Source: Oscillibacter sp. (lineage in GTDB: Bacteria; Bacillota; Clostridia; Oscillospirales; Oscillospiraceae). From it: a DNA stretch of 51,139 nt. Location of the stretch: the NCBI GenBank assembly GCA_017527365.1, contig JAFXQD010000047.1, positions 1 to 51,139 on the forward strand, written 5' to 3'. Both the position numbers and the translations under genes were made by a program. Under the pieces are notes generated by a model that saw nothing but the letters and a program-made list of their open reading frames with translations, had not been told where the DNA came from and searched no databases. Numbering within the stretch: the first letter of the stretch is position 1; every line of letters begins with the position of its first letter. Below, piece after piece: positions 40,067 to 48,187 of the stretch.

Positions 40067-40110
40067 GTTTTCCCGTTCGGGCGGAAATATCCCACGAAAG
40101 GCGGCGGACA

Positions 40111-40992
40111 ATGGAAAGCCCCGTATTCAAACTGGAAAAGGTAGTCCGCACCCGCACGGAGGAAATGCGGGACTTTGAAGGCCCCTTGGATTTGATTCTG
40201 TTCTTACTCAGCCGGAACAAGATGGAAATTCAGGATATTTCTATTTCCATGATTTGCGACCAGTACCTTGCTTGGATTGCGCAACGGCAGAGCATGGACT
40301 TGGAAGTAGCCAGCGAGTTTATCACAATGGCGTCGCAGTTAATGTACATCAAGTCGAGAATGCTGTTGTCGATAGAGGACGAGGAAGCCAAAAACGAAAT
40401 GGACGCGCTCATAGAATCGCTGGAGGAGCGCAAGCGGAACGAGAGCTACGCGGAAATCAAGGAAACGGCGGCGCGGCTCGCGCCGTTGGCGGAGTTCGGG
40501 CGCAATATCGTGACGCGCAACCCGGAGCCGTTGGAACGCCGGAAAGTGTACGAGTACAGCCAGCGCGTTTCGGATTTGGGCGCGGCGCTGGCGGAACTGC
40601 GGAGCCGTTCGGCGCGGTCGTTGCCGTCGCCGGAGGCGGCGTTCCGCGAAATCGCCCAGCACGAGCCGTACCCCGTGGAGACGAAAGCCGAGGAAATCCT
40701 GCGCCGCCTGCGGGAGGAAGGAATTTTGCGGTTCGCCCGTATCTTTTTCGGGTGCCGTAGCCGGAGCGAGATTGTCGCCACGTTTCTGGCGCTATTGGAA
40801 CTCTGCCGGCGCGCAATGTTGCGCCTGTTCGGGCCTATGGCGGACTATTCCGTAGAGGCTGTCGACCCTGCGGCGCCGGAGGAAACGGCGATAGCGGTAG
40901 AGGAACGCCCGGAGGCGGTTCCGGAGTTTGGGCCGAGGCGCGGGCTACGCCGCCGTCGGCGGGAGCGCAACGCCGCCCCCGCGCCGCAATAA
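40111..40992 (+). CDS. scpA: Segregation and condensation protein A
   Basis: A 293-residue kleisin of the SMC-ScpAB complex, which compacts and segregates the chromosome. The N-terminal FEGPLDLILFLLSRNKMEIQ and EFITMASQLMYIKSRMLL motifs are diagnostic. The C-terminal winged helix ends near AMLRLFGPMADYS, then a 50-residue acidic then Arg-rich tail (LRRRRRERNAAP) follows. ATG 40111 is used, not the 137-codon upstream frame, which overlaps the protease gene. Confidence 0.92.
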   Translation: MESPVFKLEKVVRTRTEEMRDFEGPLDLILFLLSRNKMEIQDISISMICDQYLAWIAQRQSMDLEVASEFITMASQLMYIKSRMLLSIEDEEAKNEMDALIESLEERKRNESYAEIKETAARLAPLAEFGRNIVTRNPEPLERRKVYEYSQRVSDLGAALAELRSRSARSLPSPEAAFREIAQHEPYPVETKAEEILRRLREEGILRFARIFFGCRSRSEIVATFLALLELCRRAMLRLFGPMADYSVEAVDPAAPEETAIAVEERPEAVPEFGPRRGLRRRRRERNAAPAPQ

Positions 40993-41016
40993 CGTTTTAT
41001 GTAAGGAGGCGGGCGC

Positions 41017-42222
41017 ATGGAAACCGCGGACACCAAAGAGCTGGAATCCGCCGTAGAGGGCATTCTGTTCGCGTCCGGGGAGCCGATAGGGACGGACAGA
41101 ATCTGCTTTGCGCTGTCCGTAGGGCGGGAGGAGGCGGAACGGGCGCTCCGCCGTCTGCGCGACTATTACGCCTTTGAGCGGCGCGGTATGCGGCTGTTGC
41201 AGTTGGAGGACAAGTGGCAGTTGTGCTCGTCGCCCGACTGCGCCGACGCCATACGCAAGGCGTTTGAAATCCGCAAGCCCGCGAAGCTCAGTCAGCCCGC
41301 CTTGGAGGCGCTTACCATTATCGCCTACTACCAGCCCACGACCCGCGCCTATGTGGACAAGTTGCGCGGCGTCGACAGCGCGTACACGGTGGGGCTGTTG
41401 CTGGAACGCGGGCTCATCGAGACCTGCGGAAACCTGCAAGCGCCGGGGCGCCCGCTGTTATACCGCACGACCGAAAAATTCCTGCGCTCGTTCCATATCA
41501 GCAGTCTGGACGAACTGCCGCCGTTGGACGGCGACGAAGTTCCGCCGCAACAGTTAAAGATAGAGGATATGGCGAAGCAGTTGACGGAGGCGCCCGAAAG
41601 CGCGTCGCCGACGGCGGAGAGCGTTCCGGACGCCGCGCTGCAAGAATCGGAAACGCCGCAAGAGCCGCAAGCGCCGGACGCCGCAGGAATCACGGAAACC
41701 GCGCAAGCCGGAGAGGAAACGGAAGTCCCGGAAAGCAAAGAAATCGCAGAAGAGCCGCAAGAAGCGGCGTCCGAAGCTCCGGAAATTTCGGAAGGCGCGG
41801 CAGAAGCGACGGAAATCCCGGCGCGGGAACTGATGGCGGCGGGGTATCCGCTCGTCCTGACGGCGCCGGGGAACGCGCCGCGCCGCGCACGTCGCAAGCC
41901 CGCGCCGCGCAAGCCAAAACGCCTCGCGGAAACGTTCCGCACGCGTCGACCGCGCAGACAGCCGCGCAAACGCCGCAAGGTTGCGCGCCCGCGCAGGGCG
42001 GCGCCGCCGACAGTTTGCGCCGCCGCGCCGGAAATTTGCGGCAACGTCCCGCCGCCTTTTGACGCCGCGCCGCTGTCCCTTGACTTCCGCGACACCGCCG
42101 CAACGGAAAGCGCGCCGGCGTCCGGAAACGGCGCCAAGCGGCGGAAATTGTCCGGAAAAACCGTAAGGAGGTGCTTTCATTGCCTGCTCTTTGGGTGCTG
42201 GCTGTCTTGGCCCTTCTTCTGA
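41017..42222 (+). CDS. scpB: Segregation and condensation protein B with long C-terminal extension
   Basis: A 401-residue protein; normal ScpB is about 170-200. Residues 1-170 are the paired winged-helix ScpB core (ESAVEGILFASGEPI, LEALTIIAYYQPTTRAYVDKLRG, LIETCGNLQAPGRPLLYRTT, ISSLDELPPL). Residues about 187-270 are acidic (Glu, Pro, Ala, Ser), about 289-328 strongly basic (RRARRKPAPRKPKR and RRPRRQPRKRRKVARPRR), and 329-401 low complexity. The frame runs 43 bases into the next gene. The extension may be real DNA-binding tail, as the acid-base arrangement suggests, or a frameshifted/pseudo-extension in GC-rich DNA. SD AAGGAGG and ATG 41017 are strong. Confidence 0.8.
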   Translation: METADTKELESAVEGILFASGEPIGTDRICFALSVGREEAERALRRLRDYYAFERRGMRLLQLEDKWQLCSSPDCADAIRKAFEIRKPAKLSQPALEALTIIAYYQPTTRAYVDKLRGVDSAYTVGLLLERGLIETCGNLQAPGRPLLYRTTEKFLRSFHISSLDELPPLDGDEVPPQQLKIEDMAKQLTEAPESASPTAESVPDAALQESETPQEPQAPDAAGITETAQAGEETEVPESKEIAEEPQEAASEAPEISEGAAEATEIPARELMAAGYPLVLTAPGNAPRRARRKPAPRKPKRLAETFRTRRPRRQPRKRRKVARPRRAAPPTVCAAAPEICGNVPPPFDAAPLSLDFRDTAATESAPASGNGAKRRKLSGKTVRRCFHCLLFGCWLSWPFF

Positions 42223-42782
42223 CGCTCCTGCTTGCCATGCCCCTGCGCGTGCTGTTTTCCGCGAGGAACGGCGAGCTGTCCGTGCAAATCCGCGCCGGGT
42301 TCGTGCGCGTCCGGCTCTTCCCGCCGCCCGAACGCAAGCCCGAAAAGGAAAAGCCGAAAAAGCCGCCGTCGGAGAAACAGAAAAAGCCCGCGCAAAAACA
42401 AAGCGCGGAGCGGATTCTAAAGACCGTCCAAAGGCTGTGGGAGCCTGTGACGGCAGTTTTGCGCAGAATCCAAGGCGCGGTGAAGATAGACCCGCTGGAA
42501 ATCCGCGTTACCTACGCCGGACGCGACGAGCCCGCCGACGCCGCCATACTCTGCGGCGATACGCTGGCTTTAGTCTGGGCGGTCATGCCCACGCTGGAAC
42601 AGTTGTGCAGGATTCCGCGCCCCCGCATTACGGTTGACGTAAACTTTGACGCGTCCGCGACGCAAGTCAAGGCGGACGCGGGCTTGACTATGCGCGTCTG
42701 GGTGCTGTTGTCGTGCCTCGCGCCGCTGTTGGGCGTCCTGCGCGGCTACCGCAAAAAGCCGAAAGCAGAACGGGCGGCATAG
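42180..42782 (+). CDS. DUF2953 (YtfI-like) protein
   Basis: A 200-residue protein beginning with one hydrophobic segment (WVLAVLALLLTLLLAMPL), a Lys/Pro-rich linker (residues about 55-85, PPERKPEKEKPKKPPSEKQK) and a domain rich in beta structure with the DUF2953 pattern (VKIDPLEIRVTYAGRDEPADAAILCG, RITVDVNFDASATQVKADA). In Bacillus the YtfI gene precedes ytfJ/gerW and is sporulation-associated, the same order as here. Start is TTG 42180, 8 bases after AAGGAGG. Confidence 0.78.
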   Translation: MPALWVLAVLALLLTLLLAMPLRVLFSARNGELSVQIRAGFVRVRLFPPPERKPEKEKPKKPPSEKQKKPAQKQSAERILKTVQRLWEPVTAVLRRIQGAVKIDPLEIRVTYAGRDEPADAAILCGDTLALVWAVMPTLEQLCRIPRPRITVDVNFDASATQVKADAGLTMRVWVLLSCLAPLLGVLRGYRKKPKAERAA

Positions 42783-42866
42783 TCGGCGCGCCGCCTTGCG
42801 CGAAAGCTCCGGCAGGGAGAAAAGCGCGTTTTCCTCTAACTGAACGCTTACGCCCCGTTTGGGAGA

Positions 42867-42888
42867 GCGCGGCGCGAAAACGCCGCGC
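42867..42888 (+). other. Intercistronic GC-rich hairpin before gerW
   Basis: Perfect 8-bp stem GCGCGGCG (42867-42874) with CGCCGCGC (42881-42888), 6-base loop. A second stem GGGTCGG/CCGACGG-like lies closer to the gerW ribosome site. No promoter was seen in the 148-base gap. Confidence 0.45.
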
Positions 42889-42930
42889 AGGGGCGGGTCG
42901 GATACGAACCCGACGGAAAGGACAATCGCA

Positions 42931-43335
42931 ATGGAAAAGAACAGCTCCTTAAACGACCTCATGCGCTCCACCCTTGACCGCGTGCGCGAAATGGCGGATG
43001 TCAATACCATTGTCGGACAGCCCATCACGACGCCCGACGGCGTGACGCTCATTCCGGTGTCCCGCGTGAGCTTCGGCTTCGGGAGCGGCGGCGGAAGCTA
43101 CGGCAAAACCTCGGAGGGCTTCGCGGGCGGCGGCGCGGCGGGCGTCAAGATTGACCCCGTGGCGTTCCTGACCATCCGCGACGGCATTACCCGCGTCCTG
43201 CCCGTCGCCGCGCCGCCCCTGAACACCGTTGACCGCGTCATCGACGCCGCCCCCGATATTATGACAAGAGTGGAAAATTATTTCGATAAAAGCCGCGAGC
43301 GCAAAGCACGCGAACAGGAACAGGAAGCCGATTGA
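42931..43335 (+). CDS. gerW: Spore germination protein GerW/YtfJ family
   Basis: A 134-residue protein with the YtfJ hallmarks: NDLMRSTLDRVREMADVNTI, VGQPITTPDGVTLIPVSRVSFGFGSGGG, a Gly-rich turn (GFAGGGAAGVKIDP) and a charged C-terminus. Bacillus GerW is a forespore protein needed for proper germination. ATG 42931 follows GGAAAGGA; the upstream frame is not used. Lies between DUF2953 and dacF, the conserved clostridial order. Confidence 0.92.
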   Translation: MEKNSSLNDLMRSTLDRVREMADVNTIVGQPITTPDGVTLIPVSRVSFGFGSGGGSYGKTSEGFAGGGAAGVKIDPVAFLTIRDGITRVLPVAAPPLNTVDRVIDAAPDIMTRVENYFDKSRERKAREQEQEAD

Positions 43336-43383
43336 CGGGGCATACTATCCCTCGGCGCAAACGCGATTTAGAGGTGAAAATTG

Positions 43384-44823
43384 ATGACAAAAACAAGACG
43401 CACGGCGGGGCGCGTCGCCGCGCTCATCCTCCTGCTGTCCCTGATTCCGCTTTCCCCGGCGGCGCAAGCCTTGGAGACTTCCGCAACCTGCGCCATTCTC
43501 CTTGACGCCGCGACGGGGAAAGCCCTGTACGAGAAGAACCCCGACAAGCAAATGCTCATCGCCAGCACGACGAAAATCATGACCGCGCTCATCGCCGTCC
43601 GCGACGGCAGGCTGACGGATACGGTCACGGTGAGCCGCAACGCCGCCGGGACGGAAGGCTCGTCCATGTACCTGAAGGCGGGGGAAACGCTGTCCTTGGA
43701 AGCCCTGCTGTACGGTTTAATGTTGCCTTCGGGCAACGACGCCGCCGTGGCGATTGCGGAGCATATCGCCGGGAGCGTCCCGGCGTTCGCGGAGCGCATG
43801 AACGCGACCGCGCAAGCCCTCGGCATGACAAACAGCTCTTTCGCCAACCCGCACGGCCTGAACCATGAAAAGCACTATTCCACCGCCCGCGATATGGCGA
43901 AATTGGCCAACGCCGCCATGGACAACGAGACCCTGCGCCGGATTACATCCACGCGTACGGTCACGGTGGCGGGGCGGACGCTCAAAAACCACAACAAACT
44001 GCTCTGGTCGCTGGAAGGCTGCATTGGGCTCAAAACGGGCTACACGAAAGCGGCGGGGCGCACGTTGGTGACATGTTGCGAGCGCGGCGGGCGGCGTTTA
44101 ATCGCCGTCACGCTCAAAGACGGCAACGACTGGGTTGACCACCAGAAGATGTACGAATACGGCTTCTCTACGCCGTGGGAAACGCACGAGCCGGACGAAC
44201 CGGAATTAGCGTGGCCGACGCCCTCAAAGGCGGACGTGCCCGCGCCCGTACTCCCGAAAACGACTTCCCGCAACCTGACGGTTATGGGCAACCTGCTGGG
44301 CGAGGCGCCCGTTACGGGCGGGCTGTGGGCGACCGTGCCGATTATCGCCGGGGAAACGCTGGGGGCGCAAGTCCCGGAGGGCGCGACCGTGGAAACCCGC
44401 CTTGAAATCGAAAAGCCCTTGGAGGCCCCCATGCAGTTGGGCACAAGAGTCGGCGTCGCCGTGTTCCTCATCGACGGCGTGGAGTGGGGACGCGCCGCCG
44501 CGCTGTGCGGAGAGGACGTGCCCTTGAAGCCGCCCGAACCGGGCGCCGCCGTCGCCGCCACGGACGCCGCGCAGTGGGAGCAGTCGTTCTACGAGCCGGG
44601 CGCGGTGTCCGGCGGGCAGTCCTACGGCTGGGAAACCGCCTATCTTCCGGGACAAAGCCGCGTTTCGGAACCCTCCCCCCTGTCCGAACAGACGGCGCAA
44701 TCTAACGCCCCCGCCCCCGCTTCCGGACAGGCGCAAGCCGCGCCGTCCGCCGCGAATTGGGAACAGGCAAGCCCTACGGCGTATAACTGGGAATCCGCCT
44801 ACTGGGAACGCCTGCCAGCCTGA
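43384..44823 (+). CDS. dacF: D-alanyl-D-alanine carboxypeptidase, DacF-like
   Basis: A 479-residue penicillin-binding protein trimming peptidoglycan cross-links. Residues 1-30 are the signal peptide. The S11 motifs are Ser61-x-x-Lys64 (STTK), Ser116-Gly-Asn118 and Lys217-Thr-Gly219. A PBP5-type C-terminal domain (about 285-385) follows. The last 95 residues are unusual: repeats with Trp-Glu (QWEQSFYE, YGWETAY, NWEQASPTAY, NWESAYWE) instead of an obvious amphipathic membrane anchor. Genomic place after gerW and before rluB suggests the spore-specific DacF. ATG 43384 directly follows a TTG and GAGGTGA. Confidence 0.9.
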   Translation: MTKTRRTAGRVAALILLLSLIPLSPAAQALETSATCAILLDAATGKALYEKNPDKQMLIASTTKIMTALIAVRDGRLTDTVTVSRNAAGTEGSSMYLKAGETLSLEALLYGLMLPSGNDAAVAIAEHIAGSVPAFAERMNATAQALGMTNSSFANPHGLNHEKHYSTARDMAKLANAAMDNETLRRITSTRTVTVAGRTLKNHNKLLWSLEGCIGLKTGYTKAAGRTLVTCCERGGRRLIAVTLKDGNDWVDHQKMYEYGFSTPWETHEPDEPELAWPTPSKADVPAPVLPKTTSRNLTVMGNLLGEAPVTGGLWATVPIIAGETLGAQVPEGATVETRLEIEKPLEAPMQLGTRVGVAVFLIDGVEWGRAAALCGEDVPLKPPEPGAAVAATDAAQWEQSFYEPGAVSGGQSYGWETAYLPGQSRVSEPSPLSEQTAQSNAPAPASGQAQAAPSAANWEQASPTAYNWESAYWERLPA

Positions 44824-44826
44824 GCC

Positions 44827-45531
44827 ATGGAAACGCGCATACAGAAGTTATTAAGCGGCGTCTGTTCGCGCCGCGAGGCGGAGGCGCGGATTGCCGCCGG
44901 ACGCGTGACCGTCAACGGGGAACTTGCCGTCCTTGGGCAAAAAGCCGACCCCGAACGCGATACCATCCTATTGGACGGCAAGCCCCTGCCCGGACGGGAA
45001 ACGCTTGTCTATTTAATGTTGAACAAGCCGCCGGGTTACGTCTCGACCATGCGCGACGCGCACGGGCGGCGCACCGTCGCCGAACTCGTGCGCGACTGCC
45101 CGCAACGCGTATTTCCCGTCGGGCGGCTCGACTTCCAGTCCGAAGGGCTCTTGCTCATGACCAACGACGGGGAGCTTTCGTTCCGGCTTACCCACCCGGC
45201 GCATGAAGTCGAAAAGGAATACCAAGTGACGGCGACGGGCGAACTTGCGGGCGCGGCGGAAAGGCTGTCCGCCGTGCGGACGCTCGACGGCGGCGAACGT
45301 ATCCGCCCCGCGTCCGTGCGCCTGTTAAGCGCGAAGGGCGGGCGCGCCGCGCTTTCGGTGGTTATCCGGGAGGGGAAGAAGCGGCAAATACGGCGCATGT
45401 GCGCGCAATGCGGACTGCGCGTCACGCGCCTGCGCCGCGTGCGGGAGCATACGCTTGAATTAGGCGATTTGCCGCCGGGGAAGTGGCGGCGGCTTACGCC
45501 CGACGAAATCGCGGCTTTGCGCAACGTCTGA
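44827..45531 (+). CDS. rluB: 23S rRNA pseudouridine synthase, RluB/RsuA family
   Basis: A 234-residue enzyme. Residues 1-60 are an S4 RNA-binding domain (RIQKLLSGVCSRREAEARI, GRVTVNG). The catalytic aspartate is Asp102 in VGRLDFQSEGLLLMTNDGEL; KRQIRRMCAQCGLRVTRL is the C-terminal signature. RluB versus RsuA or RluE cannot be fully separated; clostridial context favours RluB. Starts 3 bases after the dacF stop, with a poor Shine-Dalgarno, implying coupling. Confidence 0.9.
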   Translation: METRIQKLLSGVCSRREAEARIAAGRVTVNGELAVLGQKADPERDTILLDGKPLPGRETLVYLMLNKPPGYVSTMRDAHGRRTVAELVRDCPQRVFPVGRLDFQSEGLLLMTNDGELSFRLTHPAHEVEKEYQVTATGELAGAAERLSAVRTLDGGERIRPASVRLLSAKGGRAALSVVIREGKKRQIRRMCAQCGLRVTRLRRVREHTLELGDLPPGKWRRLTPDEIAALRNV

Positions 45532-45559
45532 AATGCGCGGGCATGAAGGAGTAGCGGCG

Positions 45560-46825
45560 TTGAAAATCATAGTAATCGGCGGCGGGGCGGCGGGCATGAT
45601 GGCGGCGATAACGGCGGCGGAGCGCGGCGCGTCCGTCGCGCTCTTGGAGCCTAACGAACGCCTCGGAAAAAAACTGAACATCACCGGGAAAGGACGTTGC
45701 AACCTGACCAACGACGCCGACCGCGAAACGTTTTTAGCGGCAGTCCCGCGCAACGGGCGATTCCTTTACGGCGCGATTTCCCGCTTTTCGCCCCGCGATA
45801 CCATGGCGTTCTTTGAATCGCTGGGCCTTCCGCTGAAAGTCGAGCGCGGACGGCGCGTTTTCCCGGTCTCCGACCGCGCCTTTGACGTGAGCGCGGCTTT
45901 GGAACGCCGCTTGAAAGCCTTGCGCGTGCCGATTGTGCGCGACAGGGCTGTGACGGTCAAAACGTCGGGCGGCGCCGCGGCGGGCGTCAAGGGCGAACGC
46001 GCCGATTACGAAGCGGACGCCGTCATTTTAGCGACGGGCGGCGTGTCGTACCCGGCGACGGGCTCAACTGGCGAAGGGCACCGTATCGCGCAAGAGCTGG
46101 GGCACACGATAACGCCTTTGCGCGGCTCGCTTGTGCCTCTTTGCGAACGCGGCAACCGTTGTGCGCGTATGCAGGGGCTGACGTTGAAGAACGTCGGGCT
46201 GACGGTCTGGGAGGACGACAAAAAAATTCACAGCGGATTCGGCGAACTGCTCTTCACGCATTTCGGCGTGAGCGGCCCCTTGGTACTGTCCGCGTCGGCG
46301 CATATGCGGGACTTTGAGAGCCGCCGCTATCGGCTGGAAATCGACCTCAAGCCCGCCCTCGATTTTGACGCCCTCGACAAGCGGCTTTTGTCCGACTTCC
46401 GCAAATACGCCAACAGCGACTTTCCAAACGCCTTGAACGACCTTTTGCCGCGCAAGCTGATACCCGTTATCGCGGACGACAGCGGCATACCGCCGGCTGT
46501 CAAGGCGAACAGCCTCACACGCGAACAGCGGCGCGGACTGCTCCGACTACTGAAAGCGTTCCCCGTTGACATCGCGGGCGCCCGCCCCGTCACGGAGGCG
46601 GTCGTCACGTCGGGCGGCGTGGAGGTTTCTGAAGTCAATCCGAAAACGATGGAGTCCCGGCTGGTACGGGGGCTTTACTTTGCGGGGGAAATCCTCGACG
46701 TAGACGCCTACACGGGCGGCTACAATCTGCAAATCGCGTGGTCAACGGGACGGGCGGCCGGAATCGCCGCCGCCGTCGGACGCGCTCAGGAGAAAACGCA
46801 TGAAAAATTACAGTATCGCCATTGA
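45560..46825 (+). CDS. HI0933-family FAD/NAD(P) flavoprotein
   Basis: A 421-residue flavoprotein. IIVIGGGAAGMMAAITAAERG is the FAD-binding GxGxxG; LGKKLNITGKGRCNLTN is the HI0933 family signature; ILATGGVSYPATGSTGEGH and GLYFAGEILDVDAYTGGYNLQIAWSTG close the FAD site. The reaction is unknown. Start is TTG 45560, 8 bases after AAGGAG. It overlaps the start of cmk by 26 bases. Confidence 0.9.
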   Translation: MKIIVIGGGAAGMMAAITAAERGASVALLEPNERLGKKLNITGKGRCNLTNDADRETFLAAVPRNGRFLYGAISRFSPRDTMAFFESLGLPLKVERGRRVFPVSDRAFDVSAALERRLKALRVPIVRDRAVTVKTSGGAAAGVKGERADYEADAVILATGGVSYPATGSTGEGHRIAQELGHTITPLRGSLVPLCERGNRCARMQGLTLKNVGLTVWEDDKKIHSGFGELLFTHFGVSGPLVLSASAHMRDFESRRYRLEIDLKPALDFDALDKRLLSDFRKYANSDFPNALNDLLPRKLIPVIADDSGIPPAVKANSLTREQRRGLLRLLKAFPVDIAGARPVTEAVVTSGGVEVSEVNPKTMESRLVRGLYFAGEILDVDAYTGGYNLQIAWSTGRAAGIAAAVGRAQEKTHEKLQYRH

Positions 46826-47477
46826 CGGCCCGTCGGGGGCGGGCAAGAGCACGCTTGCGCGGGCGCTCGCCGAAAAATTAGGCTTCCTTTACGCGGACAC
46901 CGGCGCCATTTACCGCACGGTCGGCTTGTCCGCGCTTCGCGCCGGGATTGACCCGAAAGACGAACAGGCGGTTGCGGCGCGCCTGCCGGAATTGGACATA
47001 GAGCTTATCCACGCCGACGACGGACTGCAACACATGATTCTCAACGGAGAGGACGTGACGGAGCAAATCCGGACGCCGGAAGTGTCTATGGCGGCGTCGG
47101 CTGTGGCGGCGCACCCGTCGGTACGGGCGTTTCTGCTCGACACGCAGAGAGACCTTGCCAAAAAGCACAGCGTCGTCATGGACGGGCGCGACATCGGAAC
47201 GGTCGTCCTGCCCGACGCCGACTTGAAAATCTTCATGTCGGCGGACATCCAACAGCGGGCATGGCGGCGGACAATAGAGCTTGCCGAGCGCGGGACGCCC
47301 AAGCCGTATGAGGAAGTATTGGAGGAGATGGAACAGCGCGACCGCGACGACGCCACCCGCGACGTTGCCCCGTTGCGCCAAGCCGAGGACGCGGTTCCGC
47401 TGAACAACTCGCACCTGACCATACAGGAAACCGTCGAGACGGCGGAACAACTGATACGGGAGAGGCTGGGATTATGA
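46800..47477 (+). CDS. cmk: Cytidylate kinase
   Basis: A 225-residue NMP kinase phosphorylating CMP and dCMP. P-loop GPSGAGKST, the LADTGAIYRT-type substrate helix (LYADTGAIYRTVGLSALRAG), MDGRDIGTVVLPDADLKIF and the RDRDDATRDVAPLRQAEDAV C-terminal motif are all family-typical. It overlaps the flavoprotein gene and is coupled to plsC by an ATGA. Confidence 0.94.
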   Translation: MKNYSIAIDGPSGAGKSTLARALAEKLGFLYADTGAIYRTVGLSALRAGIDPKDEQAVAARLPELDIELIHADDGLQHMILNGEDVTEQIRTPEVSMAASAVAAHPSVRAFLLDTQRDLAKKHSVVMDGRDIGTVVLPDADLKIFMSADIQQRAWRRTIELAERGTPKPYEEVLEEMEQRDRDDATRDVAPLRQAEDAVPLNNSHLTIQETVETAEQLIRERLGL

Positions 47478-48136
47478 GGGACGCGCCGGAAAAAATCAAG
47501 CCCACGAACGCCTTTTACGTCGTGGCGTACTGGCTTATTAAGATTTACCTTTTCATTGTCCACCCGGTCAAAGTGGAGGGCTTGCAGAACCTGCCTTGGC
47601 ACAACGTCCTGCTGTGCCCGAACCATTCCAGCGACTGGGACCCGCTCATTATCGCCGTACATTTGCCCGTCAACTACCGCCTTCACGCTATGGCGAAAGC
47701 GGAACTGTTCGAGAATCCCATACTGGGTTGGATTCTGCGGACTTTGGGCGTGTTCCCCGTCCGGCGCGGCGGCGCCGATATTAACGCGGTCAAGACCGCG
47801 ATTCAGATTCTCCGCGACGGCGACAACCTGATGATTTTCCCGGAGGGCACGACCATACGGAACGGCGTGGGGTACATGGACGGGCTTCCGCCGAAAGCCA
47901 AAAGCGGCGCGGTCATGATAGGGAGCCGCACGGACGCGACACTGATTCCGGTGTTTGTGGACGGCCCCAAGAAGCCGTTCCGCCGCACAAGGCTGATTTT
48001 CGGGAAGCCGTACCCGTTCAAGCCCGCCGGACGCCGCGCCACCGCCGAGGAAACGCAACTCGCGGCGGACGAAATGCTCGCGCAGGCTTACGCGCTGGGC
48101 GGGCAGGCTGTCGGCGGGCTGCCGCTGAACCCGTAA
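47474..48136 (+). CDS. plsC: 1-acyl-sn-glycerol-3-phosphate acyltransferase
   Basis: A 220-residue membrane-associated acyltransferase making phosphatidic acid. NHSSDWDPL is the HX4D catalytic motif, FPEGTTIRNG the acceptor-binding motif, and FVDGPKKPF motif IV. One N-terminal hydrophobic segment (YVVAYWLIKIYLFIV). ATGA overlap with cmk. Confidence 0.93.
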   Translation: MRDAPEKIKPTNAFYVVAYWLIKIYLFIVHPVKVEGLQNLPWHNVLLCPNHSSDWDPLIIAVHLPVNYRLHAMAKAELFENPILGWILRTLGVFPVRRGGADINAVKTAIQILRDGDNLMIFPEGTTIRNGVGYMDGLPPKAKSGAVMIGSRTDATLIPVFVDGPKKPFRRTRLIFGKPYPFKPAGRRATAEETQLAADEMLAQAYALGGQAVGGLPLNP

Positions 48137-48187
48137 TTTGCCCGCGCCCCGCAAGCGCGGGGCGCGTTACATAAGGAGGCGGAAGCT

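Noticed and set aside
39700..40110. 137-codon upstream extension of scpA
   Set aside because: Overlaps the M50 protease gene in another frame; the ATG at 40111 yields a normal ScpA start.
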